Shown here: positions 45,742 through 56,797 of the stretch, in pieces | How positions within the stretch are numbered: the first letter of the stretch is position 1 | How the letters are laid out: every line of letters begins with the position of its first letter | Assembly (NCBI GenBank): GCA_002118135.1 | Contig: BDIU01000229.1 | Coordinates: forward strand, 62,001-126,000 | Length of the DNA: 64,000 nt | Source: Trebouxia sp. TZW2008 | Lineage: Eukaryota > Chlorophyta > Trebouxiophyceae > Trebouxiales > Trebouxiaceae | Direction: 5' to 3' | Position numbers and translations under genes: made by a program | Notes under the pieces: model-generated | Database searches by the model: none | What the model saw: the letters and a program-made list of their open reading frames with translations, nothing else | Told to the model about the DNA's origin: nothing

Positions 45742-47375
45742 TTTTGGCCCCTTTGTTTCAGTCGTTTCAGTCCCATGCAGCATAGCTTATGAGCAGATTT
45801 ACTTTTTCAGTGCATGTCAGTATTGTCAGATAAATTCCTTGTAGCGCAGACTCCATACATCTTTGATGCAAGCAAGAGGTCGAATGTGCCTGATGCTGAA
45901 AGCTCCAGACAAGACAAAATGGTGATGCTCCTTGCTTGTTACAGAGCTGACTTTGCGCTGGAAGTTTGCGCACGCAGTGCAGTCACATGCTTATGCTCTG
46001 CTAATTCACCAAAATCTCGGCTCTGTTCCGCTTTAGCGCCTGCATGTGAGCTCGTCCGCGTGTCACCCCACGTAAATATGTAGCTTGACGCAACGCAGCA
46101 TGATGTGCAAAGTCTACAAGCAGAAGGGCGAATCTACATTAACATCATAGCTGATTGAAGTGAGTAGTCTCCTGCTGAAACTGTCTCGTTTAGCAAGGTC
46201 CAACGGATGGAGGTCCAAGGTGAGCCACGAAATCAGTTTAAGCTGTTTACTCGCGTCCAAATTGCTCTTGCTTGTTGTCAACACCTTGTGCAGCAGGCTC
46301 AGCGCTATGCTACTTGCTTAGCAAGCACACGTTGGCAATCGACCACGCGCGAGGTCCTGTCTGGCTGGCGTCAGGATTGACCCCGTTGTTGCAAGGTAGA
46401 TGGTGCATGGAGGTCAGTATGCGGCGTTGGCAATGACTTGCTGTTGGCTTCAAGGGCTCCGCAGTCAGAAACCCTGTCGGGTTTCGCGGACGGTTCAGCT
46501 TCGACCCATACATTCACCGAAATCTTCAACGCAGGTCCCATTTATAAACCCTCGTTTCGACAGCAAATCCAAATTCCAGCGAAATGGAGCTAAAGAGCAC
46601 AAGACCAGACAAGACCACTGGATTGGCACAATCTTGATCTTCGACCAATCGACGCAGCGCCCAGTGGCTGGATGGAAGGTGTTTTCAACACCGTGACCCC
46701 CCACTGATCGCGCTGCACAGAAGGCTCAGGCAAGCACAACACCAAAGGTACGACTAAGGTAAGTATATTGCTGCGTGAATGCAGGTGTGCCATACACGTG
46801 TATCAGCGAGATTTGATGTGTACTGTTGCCGTTTTGCATTTTCAACGCTATGATGTCGCCCGATACTTGAACACGTCATGTCATCGTTGGTTCCGGTGTT
46901 GAGGCTATGCATTCCAAATTGAAGCTACGATGACCCTGCGTATGCATGCAGGCCATGTACATGCATATAGGTGTGTGTAAGTTAATTGACTTTGAAATCA
47001 ACGACTGAAAGGCCTAGCTGTTGCATGCTAATGTAAACGGTATTGGATAATCACGTGAATTGCCCAATCGCTGTACTAATTGGCCATGTGTAACAGGGGA
47101 GCACATAAGCTAGTGAACTTAGCCTAGTGGCATCAACCGGTTCCGTGTCGTTTTGTAACACCATGGCACCGAGTTGAAAGGAAAGAAAAGAAAATTGAGA
47201 TTGGCTTGGATTGCTGCAATGTCAGGCGTTACAATCCTGCCAGTTTGCAAAATCCTGCGCTTATCTGCCCCTGCAAAAGTGCACTCGTGTAGATTCTACA
47301 CGACCATTGCATAGGACGGATTTTGTTCTCGCTCTACAGGCCTGTTGACGGAGATTGTTGATAGTCATTGCATTC

Positions 47376-47428
47376 AATGTCGAAATATTCTTAACATGCA
47401 ATTTGCATGTCACAAACATTTCGACATT
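47376..47428. repeat. Hairpin-forming inverted repeat
   Basis: Arms 47376-47401 and 47403-47428 are reverse complements with four mismatches, centred on CATGCAATTTGCATG. Short, AT-rich and almost loopless; possibly a small miniature element. Confidence 0.75.
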
Positions 47429-48079
47429 GATGCATGCTAGACCCTTTGAGTCAAAATCCTCCTTTTCGGCGATTGTTTGTGGCATTTTGTGCAGTCACAA
47501 CCCAGAATCAGGCAAAGGCTGCAGATATTGTCATCAAGACCGCAACTGCTCAACTGAAACTGAAACTGAAGCCGCAAATACTTTGATACCAAATCTCCTG
47601 CCAAGCCTGCTTGCAAACTAGCTAATTATGAGACCGTTGCAAGCCTCCTGTGATGGTGCAGAACTCACAGGCAAATTTGCTGCACTTCACAGTGCTGATG
47701 ATGCTCCAATCAAGGCAAAATCAAGGCAAACATGAGTAAACACTGGAGTTTGTATGATGGTCTGTGACAATGGTGGAGTGACAAGATTGCAAAACCTGAT
47801 TGCACAAGCATCAAGGAGCAGATTTTGCATCAACTTCACAACTAATATGCAAGGTATGCAGGTCGATGGGCTCTTACAGAGGACTGTCAGAAGTATCCTT
47901 AGGCAAGCAACATTTGTGCAGAGGCAAAGACCCACATCAAGCAGTGTCCAAGGTGCCAAGCCAACAAGGGCAGCACTACAAATGCTAAAACTCCGACGCA
48001 TCCAAATGAGGTATTGCCTAAACCAGTGTATACTGTGACACCTGATTTCGTGGATTTCTGAAAGTGCAAGCAGGCATGA

Positions 48080-48308
48080 CGCAACTACTTAATGCACTTA
48101 CAAATCGTGTCATACTGGTATCTTGCTGGAAAGGAGCATTGGCATTGACAAGGAGCGCGCGTTCCTGGACAATGGGTGTACAAGAGTGCCAGCAAGGATA
48201 ATGCAATTGCTACACTTGTTGATGCATTCACAACATGTGTCATATCGGTACCTTCTTCAAAAAGGAGCATTGGCATTGACTGGGAGCATATGTTTGTGGA
48301 CAATGGGT
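48080..48308 (+). repeat. 131-bp imperfect tandem duplication
   Basis: Two units share AAGGAGCATTGGCATTGAC (48131 and 48262) and GACAATGGGT. Not tied to a recognised exon. Confidence 0.8.
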
Positions 48309-48610
48309 ATGCATGATTTGGTCTGCAATATCACATTTTTTCTGCTCGAGAATGACACATCACTGGCGTGTTCACCAGTCTGTGGCTGAGCGTGTGGGCT
48401 ATTCACAAAAGTCATCACTACTCATGCACCTTGGTATGATGGTCCAACCAAAAAGAATGACTGCGTGAAGGAAGCTATGCAATGCCACTCTGTGTCTCAA
48501 CAAGCATCACTTCGACATCAATTTTGTGATTTCTGTGGAGTTTTCATCAGTAATGCCTGGCAAGAAATTGTGCCGGCCAATTCTGTGTTGCTGAATACAG
48601 GTAAATGCCC

Positions 48611-48651
48611 GCAGCTAATTGCAGAGCCCATATACGACTAGCGTTGCTACA
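48611..48651 (+). repeat. Partial third copy of the 72-bp repeat, left of the HUH gene
   Basis: Matches the last about 41 bases of the 72-bp repeats at 50615-50686 and 50911-50982 (TTGCAGAGCCCATATACGAC). Same orientation, 2 kb upstream, so the HUH gene lies between direct repeats. Confidence 0.88.
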
Positions 48652-49479
48652 GTGACCAACTGCAAGCGAGTAGTCGGTTCCTTGAGCAGATCCAGATTGG
48701 CAGCAGTCACCCCGCCAACCAAATCAAACATGAATCCATGAGAAGCAGACTGCAGACGGCTGACTCGCTGGCTGAACATTGCTGGTTGAATAGCAAACGC
48801 ATTTGTGGTGTGTTGAAAACGTGTTTGATGGTCAGCATGCAGCTCGACAGCACAACTGGATCTCACAAAACTGCGTGCAAGACCTTTAGGGACAGGTCGC
48901 ACATTGTAAATCCAATACCAGTGACTTGCGCACAGCACACTACTGAAACACGACAAAGTGGCGGCGAGCGTGCAACGAAACGATAGCAACATGCCCCACC
49001 AGGGACCATTCGCATCATTGCCATTTCCATCGTAGTCGCTTTAGTCGCAAAGACGTGAAAGAAATGGCCTTTCTTGTCGATGAATTCTGAACACACGTCT
49101 CGACCAGTGTAAAATGTACGACCCAAACGCGCGTGCAGCCTGAAGTGTCCTCTTTCTTTGAGCAAGGTCACTTCCTGGGCTGCCAGTGTAGGCATACTCA
49201 ACATGGACAGTCCAGGTTGCATGATGACTGGCCTTCTATATTGTAGACGGTGCCGCATATTGAAGGACATTGGCAAGCAAGCCACTGCTCGCCTGAAAAG
49301 TCACAATGAACAGCCTGATGGATGGATTGAAAGGCCACAAAAAGCACATTGGTTAGCATTCCATAATTGACGTAAAGGGCAATAAATGAGCCAAAAACTG
49401 AGACAAAGAAGCCCAAAACTGTTGACTGATTTGACAAGCTTAAGTCTGCTCTCTGCCTGAGACAACACGTTCGCCAAAC

Positions 49480-50701
49480 ATGCGCTCAGTGCTGCTGCAG
49501 CAAATATTGACTGCTTTAATGACGTTGTCTGCAGTGGCTTTCATCTTAGTCATGGCAAGGGGCAAATCACGCGCGCGCAGGAGAAGTTTGTTAGATCTTG
49601 AGGCTGCTTGCACAGAGTCAGACACAGAGGAATACAACAACGACGCCTTTGCCCATGTTGAACTGCAAGACATCGGTGAGTCACTATAAACTGAGCATTT
49701 TCGCCCTGCGCTCGTTTTATTGACAATGAGTAGGTTCTACAGATGTACCTGACGAGCAGGACCTGTCAGACACCGACAAGCCATCAGACCACCCAGGTAA
49801 ATCACCAGCGTACAACACCCCCGCCCAGCCGTCAAAAACAACACCAGCTAGCAACAAAAACGGCGATAAGCCAGGGCGGAAAGAAGTCATGGACATCAGT
49901 GTCACAATTGGAAACGGGTCAGCTGACTTGAATATTGCTGCAATACAAGAAAATCTTCAATGGATGACTGCACACTGTGAAAGCGCTTTCTTTGGTGCGG
50001 AGAAGGGTGGCAATGTTGGAAAGTTGCATTTGCAAGGTGTCATACGCCAACGCGTCGCGGGTGCAGCTCAAAACACGAAAGACCTAAAGTCAGCTTTGTG
50101 GGGGCCAAAATGCGCAGGAAACAATTTTGTGAACAGCAAAGGCCTCAATGGCAAAGGTCTCCAGACTTGGCATGGACTGCTAGGGTACTATCAAAAGGAT
50201 ATGCATGAAAAGCATTACCGCACGTTCAAGTCAAACAACATCGCTGATGAAGATCTAGCTTTTGGTTGTGATTTGTACTGTCAGTTTGGCAATGGTGACC
50301 TTAAGAACAAATCTGTGGTCAGCACACACACCATATTTGAACGTGCTAGCACCTTTTACAAAATGAAGATGCGTTCTCACTATGATCAACCTTCACTAGC
50401 ACAAGTGTTGTTGCGCATGCACAGGACTGGCAAGTACTACCCAGCAGCACAATGGGTTGTACCAACAGCTGGTCATGGCATGAGCATCACCAAAGCGAAT
50501 GCTGCATGGTTGATGGCTGTTAGCCTAGCTGATGTCAAAATGAAACATGTCATGAATGTCTACTTTGGTGTGGACAATCATGATCTGCAGTATTTTGAGG
50601 TTGAAGATGATAAGTGTAACGAAAAGGGTGATGGCCGATGTAACGCAACTAATTGCAGAGCCCATATACGACTAGCGTTGCTACAATTCCCCCCCACTTA
50701 A
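49480..50701 (+). CDS. HUH (Rep-type) single-strand endonuclease of a mobile element, spliced, 3' end interrupted
   Basis: Exons 49480..49675 and 49743..50701 with a 68-bp intron (GTGAGT...CTACAG) joined in phase 1; 384 residues as it stands. Rolling-circle motifs are visible: a motif-I-like strand ISVTIGNG near residue 117, motif II LHLQG near 160 (the metal-binding H-x-Q form), and motif III GYYQKD near 213-218 with the catalytic Tyr and Lys. The second in-frame ATG (49552) gives MARGKSRARRRS, which looks like a nuclear signal; the longer start would add a hydrophobic stretch and is less likely. No helicase domain follows. This combination fits Replitron-like HUH transposons of green algae or an endogenised CRESS-type Rep. 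The last about 29 codons are supplied by an inserted repeat (50615 on), so the native C-terminus has been replaced. Confidence 0.72.
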
Positions 50702-50981
50702 AATCGCGCGTCCCCGAGCGACACACAATCTCACGGACCCGGCAAGGGCCACGCCCCTCATCACAAGACGCATCATTGCAATCCGAACCTCAGAATGGGA
50801 GAGAACCCCCTTGCGTTGCGCAGCGGAAAGCAGCAATCGAACTCGCGACCTCAGCATTTCTGAGGTCCGAAGCGTTACCAGAACGACAAGTTCCAGAATC
50901 CGAAACCAATTGTAACGAAAAGGGTGATGGCCGATGTAACGCAGCCAATTGCAGAGCCCATATAAGACTAGCGTTGCTACA
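50615..50981 (-). mobile_element. tRNA-derived short element with 72-bp direct terminal repeats, inserted in the HUH gene
   Basis: About 367 bp flanked by ATAAG on both sides (50610-50614 and 50982-50986), a likely 5-bp target duplication with one base ambiguous. The ends are direct repeats 50615-50686 and 50911-50982 with four differences. The inner 225 bp, read on the minus strand, contains a pol III B-box-like GGTCGCGAGTTCGATTG (50850-50834) and a tRNA-like GGTAACGC segment upstream of it, and is more GC-rich than its surroundings. This looks like a SINE or a tRNA-bearing TRIM-like element. It interrupts the HUH frame a few codons before its probable end. Confidence 0.7.
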
Positions 50982-50986
50982 ATAAG

Positions 50987-53521
50987 AACCGATGTTGACA
51001 TGCTGCATGTGAATGAAGGCGTTTTGCAACAATCAATTGCTTTAGGTGCAGCTACTTTTGGTCCTGCAAATGACGTCGTATGACATCACATGCTTCATAG
51101 TCACTATTTTTACCTTCATGGCTTTAGTTTTTGTGTTTGTCTTGTTGTAAAAATTTGAAAGCCTCTCTCCATTTAGGGGACAACACGGCAGTATCATCTT
51201 GATAGTTGACATGGTAATGATGGAGACACGTTTGACAGTTGTTGAGCTCTTAGCCTATGTGTCGATACGCTGCAGTCAGCAGATCAAGATATGCAGCTGC
51301 CAATGGTTGGGCATATGCCGAATCTTTGAGCACGTCTTAGCATCCTGTGGCAAGAGCACTGATCAATAATGTCTGCATGCAAGCAGATACTATTTGTATG
51401 TGCAACACTGGTCCTTAACAAGTTGTGACCCATCAACTCAGATGCAAACAAGCAAACTAGAAGGCAGTGCACATGCAATGCAATGATGTGCTTGTCACTT
51501 GCAGTGTAGCGGCTCATGTATGTGCTTGCATGCGCTTATGCTTCGCTCGAGGTTGGTATTTAGCAAACTCAGCAGGTGCTCTCAAATCCCTCAAAGAATG
51601 CGCATTGACAAGTATCTACTGGATTGCAGCAAGGAGGATGCCTCACTTACATAGACGTCAGCTCTACCTGCCAATGGGCTGGCAGACACCAATGAGAGGA
51701 CACTGCAACCATGGCAATGCCCTCATCAATAAAGCGGCATGATGCTGCATGAAGCTAATGCAGAGGCAAACCTGCAGCAAACCTGTATAGATCATGAAAT
51801 AAAAGACACTGATTTCTAGCACATGTGTGGCACTTTAGTCGAGTACAGCTTACAAGAATGACTTGTCAGTTCTGCGCCAAGCTCATGTTGACATGGCTAG
51901 ATGCATGGCATGGTTTGTTATCTGTTTGACTAACAGGGCTTCAGCATGCTAGTGAATGCTTTCTGTTGTTCATGTGCAATTCTCTTCCTCAAAGGCATAA
52001 GTGATTGCTGTAGGTCTGTATATGGCAGTTCAGACAGGAGAATTGCTGCATGACAGCATGTCAGGGATCTGCAGCACGTGCTTGCTTGAACACGAAAAAG
52101 CATCATCCTAATGCACCCCTCCATGCTGATGCCACAGGACAGCAGCATCTCCATACCAGGCCAGAGCCCATCAGCACAGGCGATGGTAACACTGCGCACT
52201 CAGAAGTTATGCTGGCAACAGCACGCACAAAGTTATGAGTGCATATCAGCGGCGGCACGGTTTTGTTGAAGCTTGAAGGTGCGCAAGCTACTCCTCTGAA
52301 TGTCACTCTTGACTGTCCGGAGCATATGTGCTTTGAGGTGGGGTCCTCCTGTTCATCAAATCTGACGATCGGTGCATGCTTCGAACTTGACGATACAAAA
52401 GATGTTGCACACGGAGCGTGATGCAAATGCTGCTTGCTTTGATATGGCAGCAGAGTGTCCACAGCACTTTCTTCTGCATCGAATGTGCGTACATGCTCTG
52501 TCGCCTTGCACTTGCTGAGGTTGCTGTAGCTGAGGTTGAGCATATCCATGACAAATTGAAATCCCGTCAATTTCTGCTGCAAATCCCCATGACAGATGCA
52601 AATTAGCAGTGCAGCAGTCAAGCACAGTAGGCAAATTCAGCCATAACCTGGCCCGAGACCCTAACCCGCTGGGTGTGTCATAGGGCGCTGACGCAGTCAT
52701 CGCACGCGTACCATTAGAACCCTGCAGCGCTCCGGCTCAGCGAATCCCATACGAGAGGCGTCCTGTACTCAACAGGGCTGCTTGCTACACTAGTTGAGAC
52801 ATCGCGTCGACAGCGCCAGGCTCTGCTTCAGCGCACGGTGAGTTAGTTTCGCTTGTTAGGTTGTGCTCGTTTGCTAAGATGCCAGGTAGTGTCGGGACGA
52901 TTGCTGGGTTAGCAGGAGTTGTTTCATTGGCGTGGCGCATGTGTCGCAAAGCATCCAGCGAGCGTATTTGCGTATGATTTTGGGGGAAAGGCTGCATTCA
53001 CTGGCGTTGCATGCGCTGCCACTGCCAAAGTCGAGGCAGGCATTGGGATTATACGTTATTGACAGCTTGTCTTTGCCGCAGGTCTCTGCACGCTCGACTG
53101 CTCGACATACAACCCAACAGCATTTGATTTTCCGTTTCGGGCAGCCCCGTTCGAAGGTGAGCAGTCCGTTGCAAGCAGTGTTCGGTCACGCCGTCAACGT
53201 ACACACAAGCAGATCTAGCCAGTATTTGTGCTGTCGCTTGCGACCTTCGAACGCGTCAGGCAGAGCTCCAACAGACTTGCCAGCGCTTGTCGATGGAGTA
53301 TCGTGCCTCTGTCACTGTCGTGATCTGTTGCGCCTTACTTTCCGATGCATGCAGACGGATAAGTTGCCTGTTTGAGTTTGCTAGCGCCTTTGGTCTTATC
53401 CAAAACAGCGCAGTCTAATGCAAGCCTGCAAAACGAGCGCGCTGTTCAAGGGCTGTGCTCCCCAAAAGCTGCCTACAATCTGTGACTCAGCTGTCTGACT
53501 TGACATTTTTGGTGCAGGAAA
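50987..53521. other. Intergenic, HUH element 3' flank to membrane-protein promoter
   Basis: No gene recognised. A 172-codon minus-strand frame (52621-52103) is the longest, but a frame of this length is expected by chance about once or twice in 64 kb. A GGTGCAG acceptor at 53511-53517, four bases before the next ATG, suggests a 5' UTR intron. Confidence 0.45.
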
Positions 53522-54326
53522 ATGTCAGCAGCAGAGGATGTCAGGAAGTCGGATGTTGAGGGTTCAGTAGGTGGTGGTGGACCCAAGGGAGCAGCTGAGC
53601 TCACTGGTGGATTCCTCAACTACACCTTTGTTGTCCTCAACTTGCTGCTGTCCTGGCTGGGATGGTTCCTGGCATTGTGCGCCATCATCGCACTGCAGCA
53701 CCAGATCAACAAGTCGCAGGATATAAACACAGACGCCAACAATTTTTATGTGGAGCAAGGTCAAACATCACCAGACACCTTCCACTCCTATGCAGTCAAC
53801 TCTGCATACCCAGCCTTGCCACCAGGCAGACTTCTTCGCTTTGAGTGGTAAGCCTCACTCTGTAATGGCACCCATCTCGTCATCAGGTGTCAAACAAGCT
53901 CAGTATCAACTGCATGGCCTGCTGGCATGCTTTAGCTTGACATGAATCGCATGCTGTTGCAATGTCATGACTTCACTTCAATGCATGCTGTCGCAACAAC
54001 AGATAGCCTGTGGCAGTGCATCAGGGTATGAGTCTAATTCATGTGTCATTCCCTGCAGGTTCGTGCTGATCCTGACCGTGGTGACTTTGGCAGTTGTTGG
54101 CCTAGCCCTGATTGGCCGCATCCTGCGTCAGACTCGCTCCATGCTGGTTGGCTATATGGCTGTCAACCTTGTGTTGACCATCATTGTCACTGACCGCGTC
54201 TACAACCTGTCCCACTTTGCTGGTCACGGCAAGTACTACCACTCAGCCAGAGCCCTGTTCACTGGCTGGATCTTCCTGGACATTGGCTTCTTCGGCTTGA
54301 TCTACTTGTTGGGTCTGGAGTTCTGA
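53522..54326 (+). CDS. Four-span integral membrane protein, family not recognised
   Basis: Two exons, 53522..53847 and 54059..54326; 594 nt, 197 residues. The Gly-rich N-terminus (to about 30) precedes TM1 at about 34-58 (FVVLNLLLSWLGWFLALCAI). A polar loop (about 60-105) holds FYVEQGQTSPDTFHSY and PGRLLRFEW, then come TM2 about 107-128, TM3 about 138-154 (GYMAVNLVLTIIVT) and TM4 about 174-194 (WIFLDIGFFGLIYLLGLEF). The loop between TM3 and TM4 has SHFAGHGKYYHSARA. Four spans with a larger first loop resemble MARVEL or tetraspanin-like topology, but I see no family signature and no Cys pattern. Codon use is strongly biased to C-ending codons compared with its neighbours, which suggests high expression. 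The intron is phase 2. Confidence 0.82.
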
Positions 54327-55555
54327 GCGTGAGAGGCTAAGGCAGCAGAATTTTTGGGAGTAGTGAGGAGGCCAGACGAAACTTATCAGCATTTGTGCCT
54401 GACTGCAATGTTGACCATGATCTCAAGTTTTTACGTATGGATCTGACTGGGTGACTTTCATCAGTTGCTTGTTGACATCTTACTGACATTGCTGCAAGAG
54501 AGTTTGCAAGGTGTGTGCAGAGTTTCCTGTCAGGTTGGCAAGTCCTGTTTTTGACATCAGTTTCCACCTCTCTTGCTCTTTTGCCAAGCTTTGAGGAGCT
54601 CAGCCCTCTTCAACGCCCTGAACATGGCAATTGAAGCAAAGTGTCACCATCAAGCAGAACATGTAAATACAGCAGCTAATTACCTTCGGGAGATTGAAAT
54701 CTGCGTTGCATTGACAGATCTCACTGCTCAAATCATAATTGACATTAAGAGACTCTCTTTATGCCTGCTGTGCGTTGACTACTGCCTGTCTGCGAGTAGT
54801 TTGTAACAGCATCACAATGTCATACTGCTGTCTAAACTTAGCTGATCAACAGCTTATGCGACTTCCATACATGTACATGTGGAGTTCAGTCTTGTGTTCC
54901 GAATCAAAGCAAAGCCCTCACTCATTCTGAGCAGCGCCACATTTGCAATGCATTGAGACTTGATGGCCAATGGTGCCATGTAATTAAGAGAAATTCAAAC
55001 GGGCTCAGCATGACAGTCTGTATCACAACCATTCCAGCTCCATCGCTGCTTTGAAAGCCGAATCCAGGATGACATACATTGTGTGCAGATGCACTTATGA
55101 TTCTGGGCATGTGTTGATCAATAGCATGGGCATGTGTTATGTTGTTGCTTTGCGTGATGACCATGTTGCAAACATAGTCACACAATGCATGACTGTGAGG
55201 TTGTCAGGACTGCAGATGTGAACTTCTATTCAAGACACAACAGGACAAAGTGATGCATCATTGTGTTTGCTGCTGGTGGTTGCCTAGTTGTAGCAAATCT
55301 GGACCAGGTGAGCCACATAGTGGGCCAATTGCAAGACCTGGGTGGACTGCATGCAAACAAGGCAAATGTATGTCTGCAATCCATGCAGAGGCAAAACATC
55401 AATCAGTACCAGTATAGGTCTAACCCAACAGGTCTTGCGACATTCATACCATAATGGTGCAATGGCACAACACAAGCGCTGTGCTACACGATGTCACAGG
55501 CTGCTACTATGATGCGCACCATTGCAGGCGTACATGAACTAGTGTGGGTAGGCTC
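54327..55555. other. Convergent intergenic region
   Basis: 3' flanks of the membrane-protein gene (+) and the minus-strand gene ending at 55556. TGTAA motifs at about 54663 and 54803. No exon seen. Confidence 0.5.
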
Positions 55556-56613
55556 TCAGTGCTGCCTCTCCCAGTAAGGCTTCCCAATGTCCACCTGCAC
55601 TGACTGCAGGCCATATCTGTCTTGCACCACAACTCCCTCAAGGTCCAAGTGGAATTGCAAGTAATGTATTGCATACGCTGTCCAATCGTCGTCCTTGGGC
55701 CGCCGCTGTGTCTGAAGCTGCAAAAATCAACAGAAATGAGCAATAAAGCTTTGTCGATGTGATAGCGGCACTTGCTCTTTTCATCAGCAGTTTGGAATGT
55801 ACATCCATGACGGTCAAGCTACGATGTGCTCTTAACAGGCTGTGGGACAAGATTACTGGCAACAAGGTACTCGCAAAATCATTAAGCTTCGCATCTGTGA
55901 ATCTCACAATGGTTTTAACGTCCTGTTTGCAATCAGCGCAACCACAGCTGGCAGGGATGGGATACGTGCAATCACAAATGCAGGCAACGCCAGCTTTTAT
56001 GACTGCATAACAGCCTGTTAATCTGACGACTGCGTGACAGCCTGCTGATCTGACGAAAAGCCAGAGGACTTCAGACGTGTGGTGCAGCACAGTAATATCA
56101 AGCAAGCATGAGCTGACTTTACTTGCAGACACCACATGCTGCATGTAACAGGCTGCAGCACATGGGAGACAGAGATATCTACCAGTAGGCTGCTCCTGCT
56201 AAGCCCAGCCAGCCGTTTCAAATACTCAACGATATCACACAGTCTCTCGTACATCTCCTTGGGTGCAATTGCATCAGAGAGATCATGCTGCATGGACACA
56301 TGGCTTGTTCAGGCTAAGCAAATGATGTGCTGAGCATGTTCAGCACTTCAGAGAAGTGCAGCTTCATATCATTGATTCTCAAACTGAAAGAATCTTGCAC
56401 CCAAGGGCATGGATACTTCACACAGCATTTACTTGCATGCCCTATGACTAACGAATGCTGCTGGGCACATGCATATACACCTGATGTAATGTCAACAGGT
56501 GCACACCAGCCTGTCTGAAACAGCCTATATATGCATATGCTTGACACATACACACTGAGATTTGTTTGTGATTGACCTGGAGTAGCCTTAATCAGGTTGT
56601 TGAGACACCACAT
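55556..56613 (-). CDS. Predicted protein, C-terminal exons of an unrecognised minus-strand gene
   Basis: Minus-strand exons 56613..56577 (or starting further upstream), 56393..56347, 56287..56183 and 55717..55556, joining in consistent phase. Text: MWCLNNLIKATP, DSFSLRINDMKLHFSE, then HDLSDAIAPKEMYERLCDIV with EYLKRLAGLSRSSLL, then RRPKDDDWTAYAIHYLQFHL with DLEGVVVQDRYGLQSVQ and the end KPYWERQH. The composition is clearly that of a real, mostly helical protein. About 116 residues are covered; the true N-terminus may lie upstream, because an acceptor-like TGCAG near 56642 would extend the first exon. It could even be a continuation of the next gene across the minisatellite, but that gene shows a stop at 56798. 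Function unknown. Confidence 0.5.
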
Positions 56614-56796
56614 GATTTGTAGTGCCACCGGTGTACAGTGCTGCATGATTCGCAATGCGACATGTCTTGCGGTGCCACCTGATGTGCAAAGCCACGTGAG
56701 TTACAATGCCATATGATTTGAAGTGCCATATGATCTACAGTGCCAAATATATTGCAGTATCATTGGATTGACAGTGCCACATGATTTGCAATGCAG
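56605..56796. repeat. Minisatellite of about 20 bp, nine degenerate units
   Basis: Repeated core TGCCACATGATTTGCAATGC with variants (CATATGATCTACAGTGCCAA and others). It fills the gap between two minus-strand coding blocks. Confidence 0.85.
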
Positions 56797-56797
56797 C

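Larger units (their letters stand above)
45742..49479. other. Gene-poor, repeat-rich stretch
   Basis: No complete gene recognised. It holds a hairpin repeat (47376-47428), a 131-bp tandem duplication (48080-48308) and a 41-bp repeat shared with the element at 50615-50981. Cys-rich fragments near 47500 and open frames such as 47754-48038 may be remains of mobile elements, but no domain can be named. Confidence 0.45.

Noticed and set aside
46400..46704. Overlapping open frames on both strands
   Set aside because: No splice sites, no family features, similar lengths on both strands; likely chance.
50810..50885. A functional tRNA gene
   Set aside because: Only the B-box and part of the D-arm region are tRNA-like; no acceptor stem or clean anticodon arm could be folded, and it lies inside a repeat element.
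52103..52621. 172-codon minus-strand open frame
   Set aside because: Length is compatible with chance in this amount of sequence; composition and context give no support.
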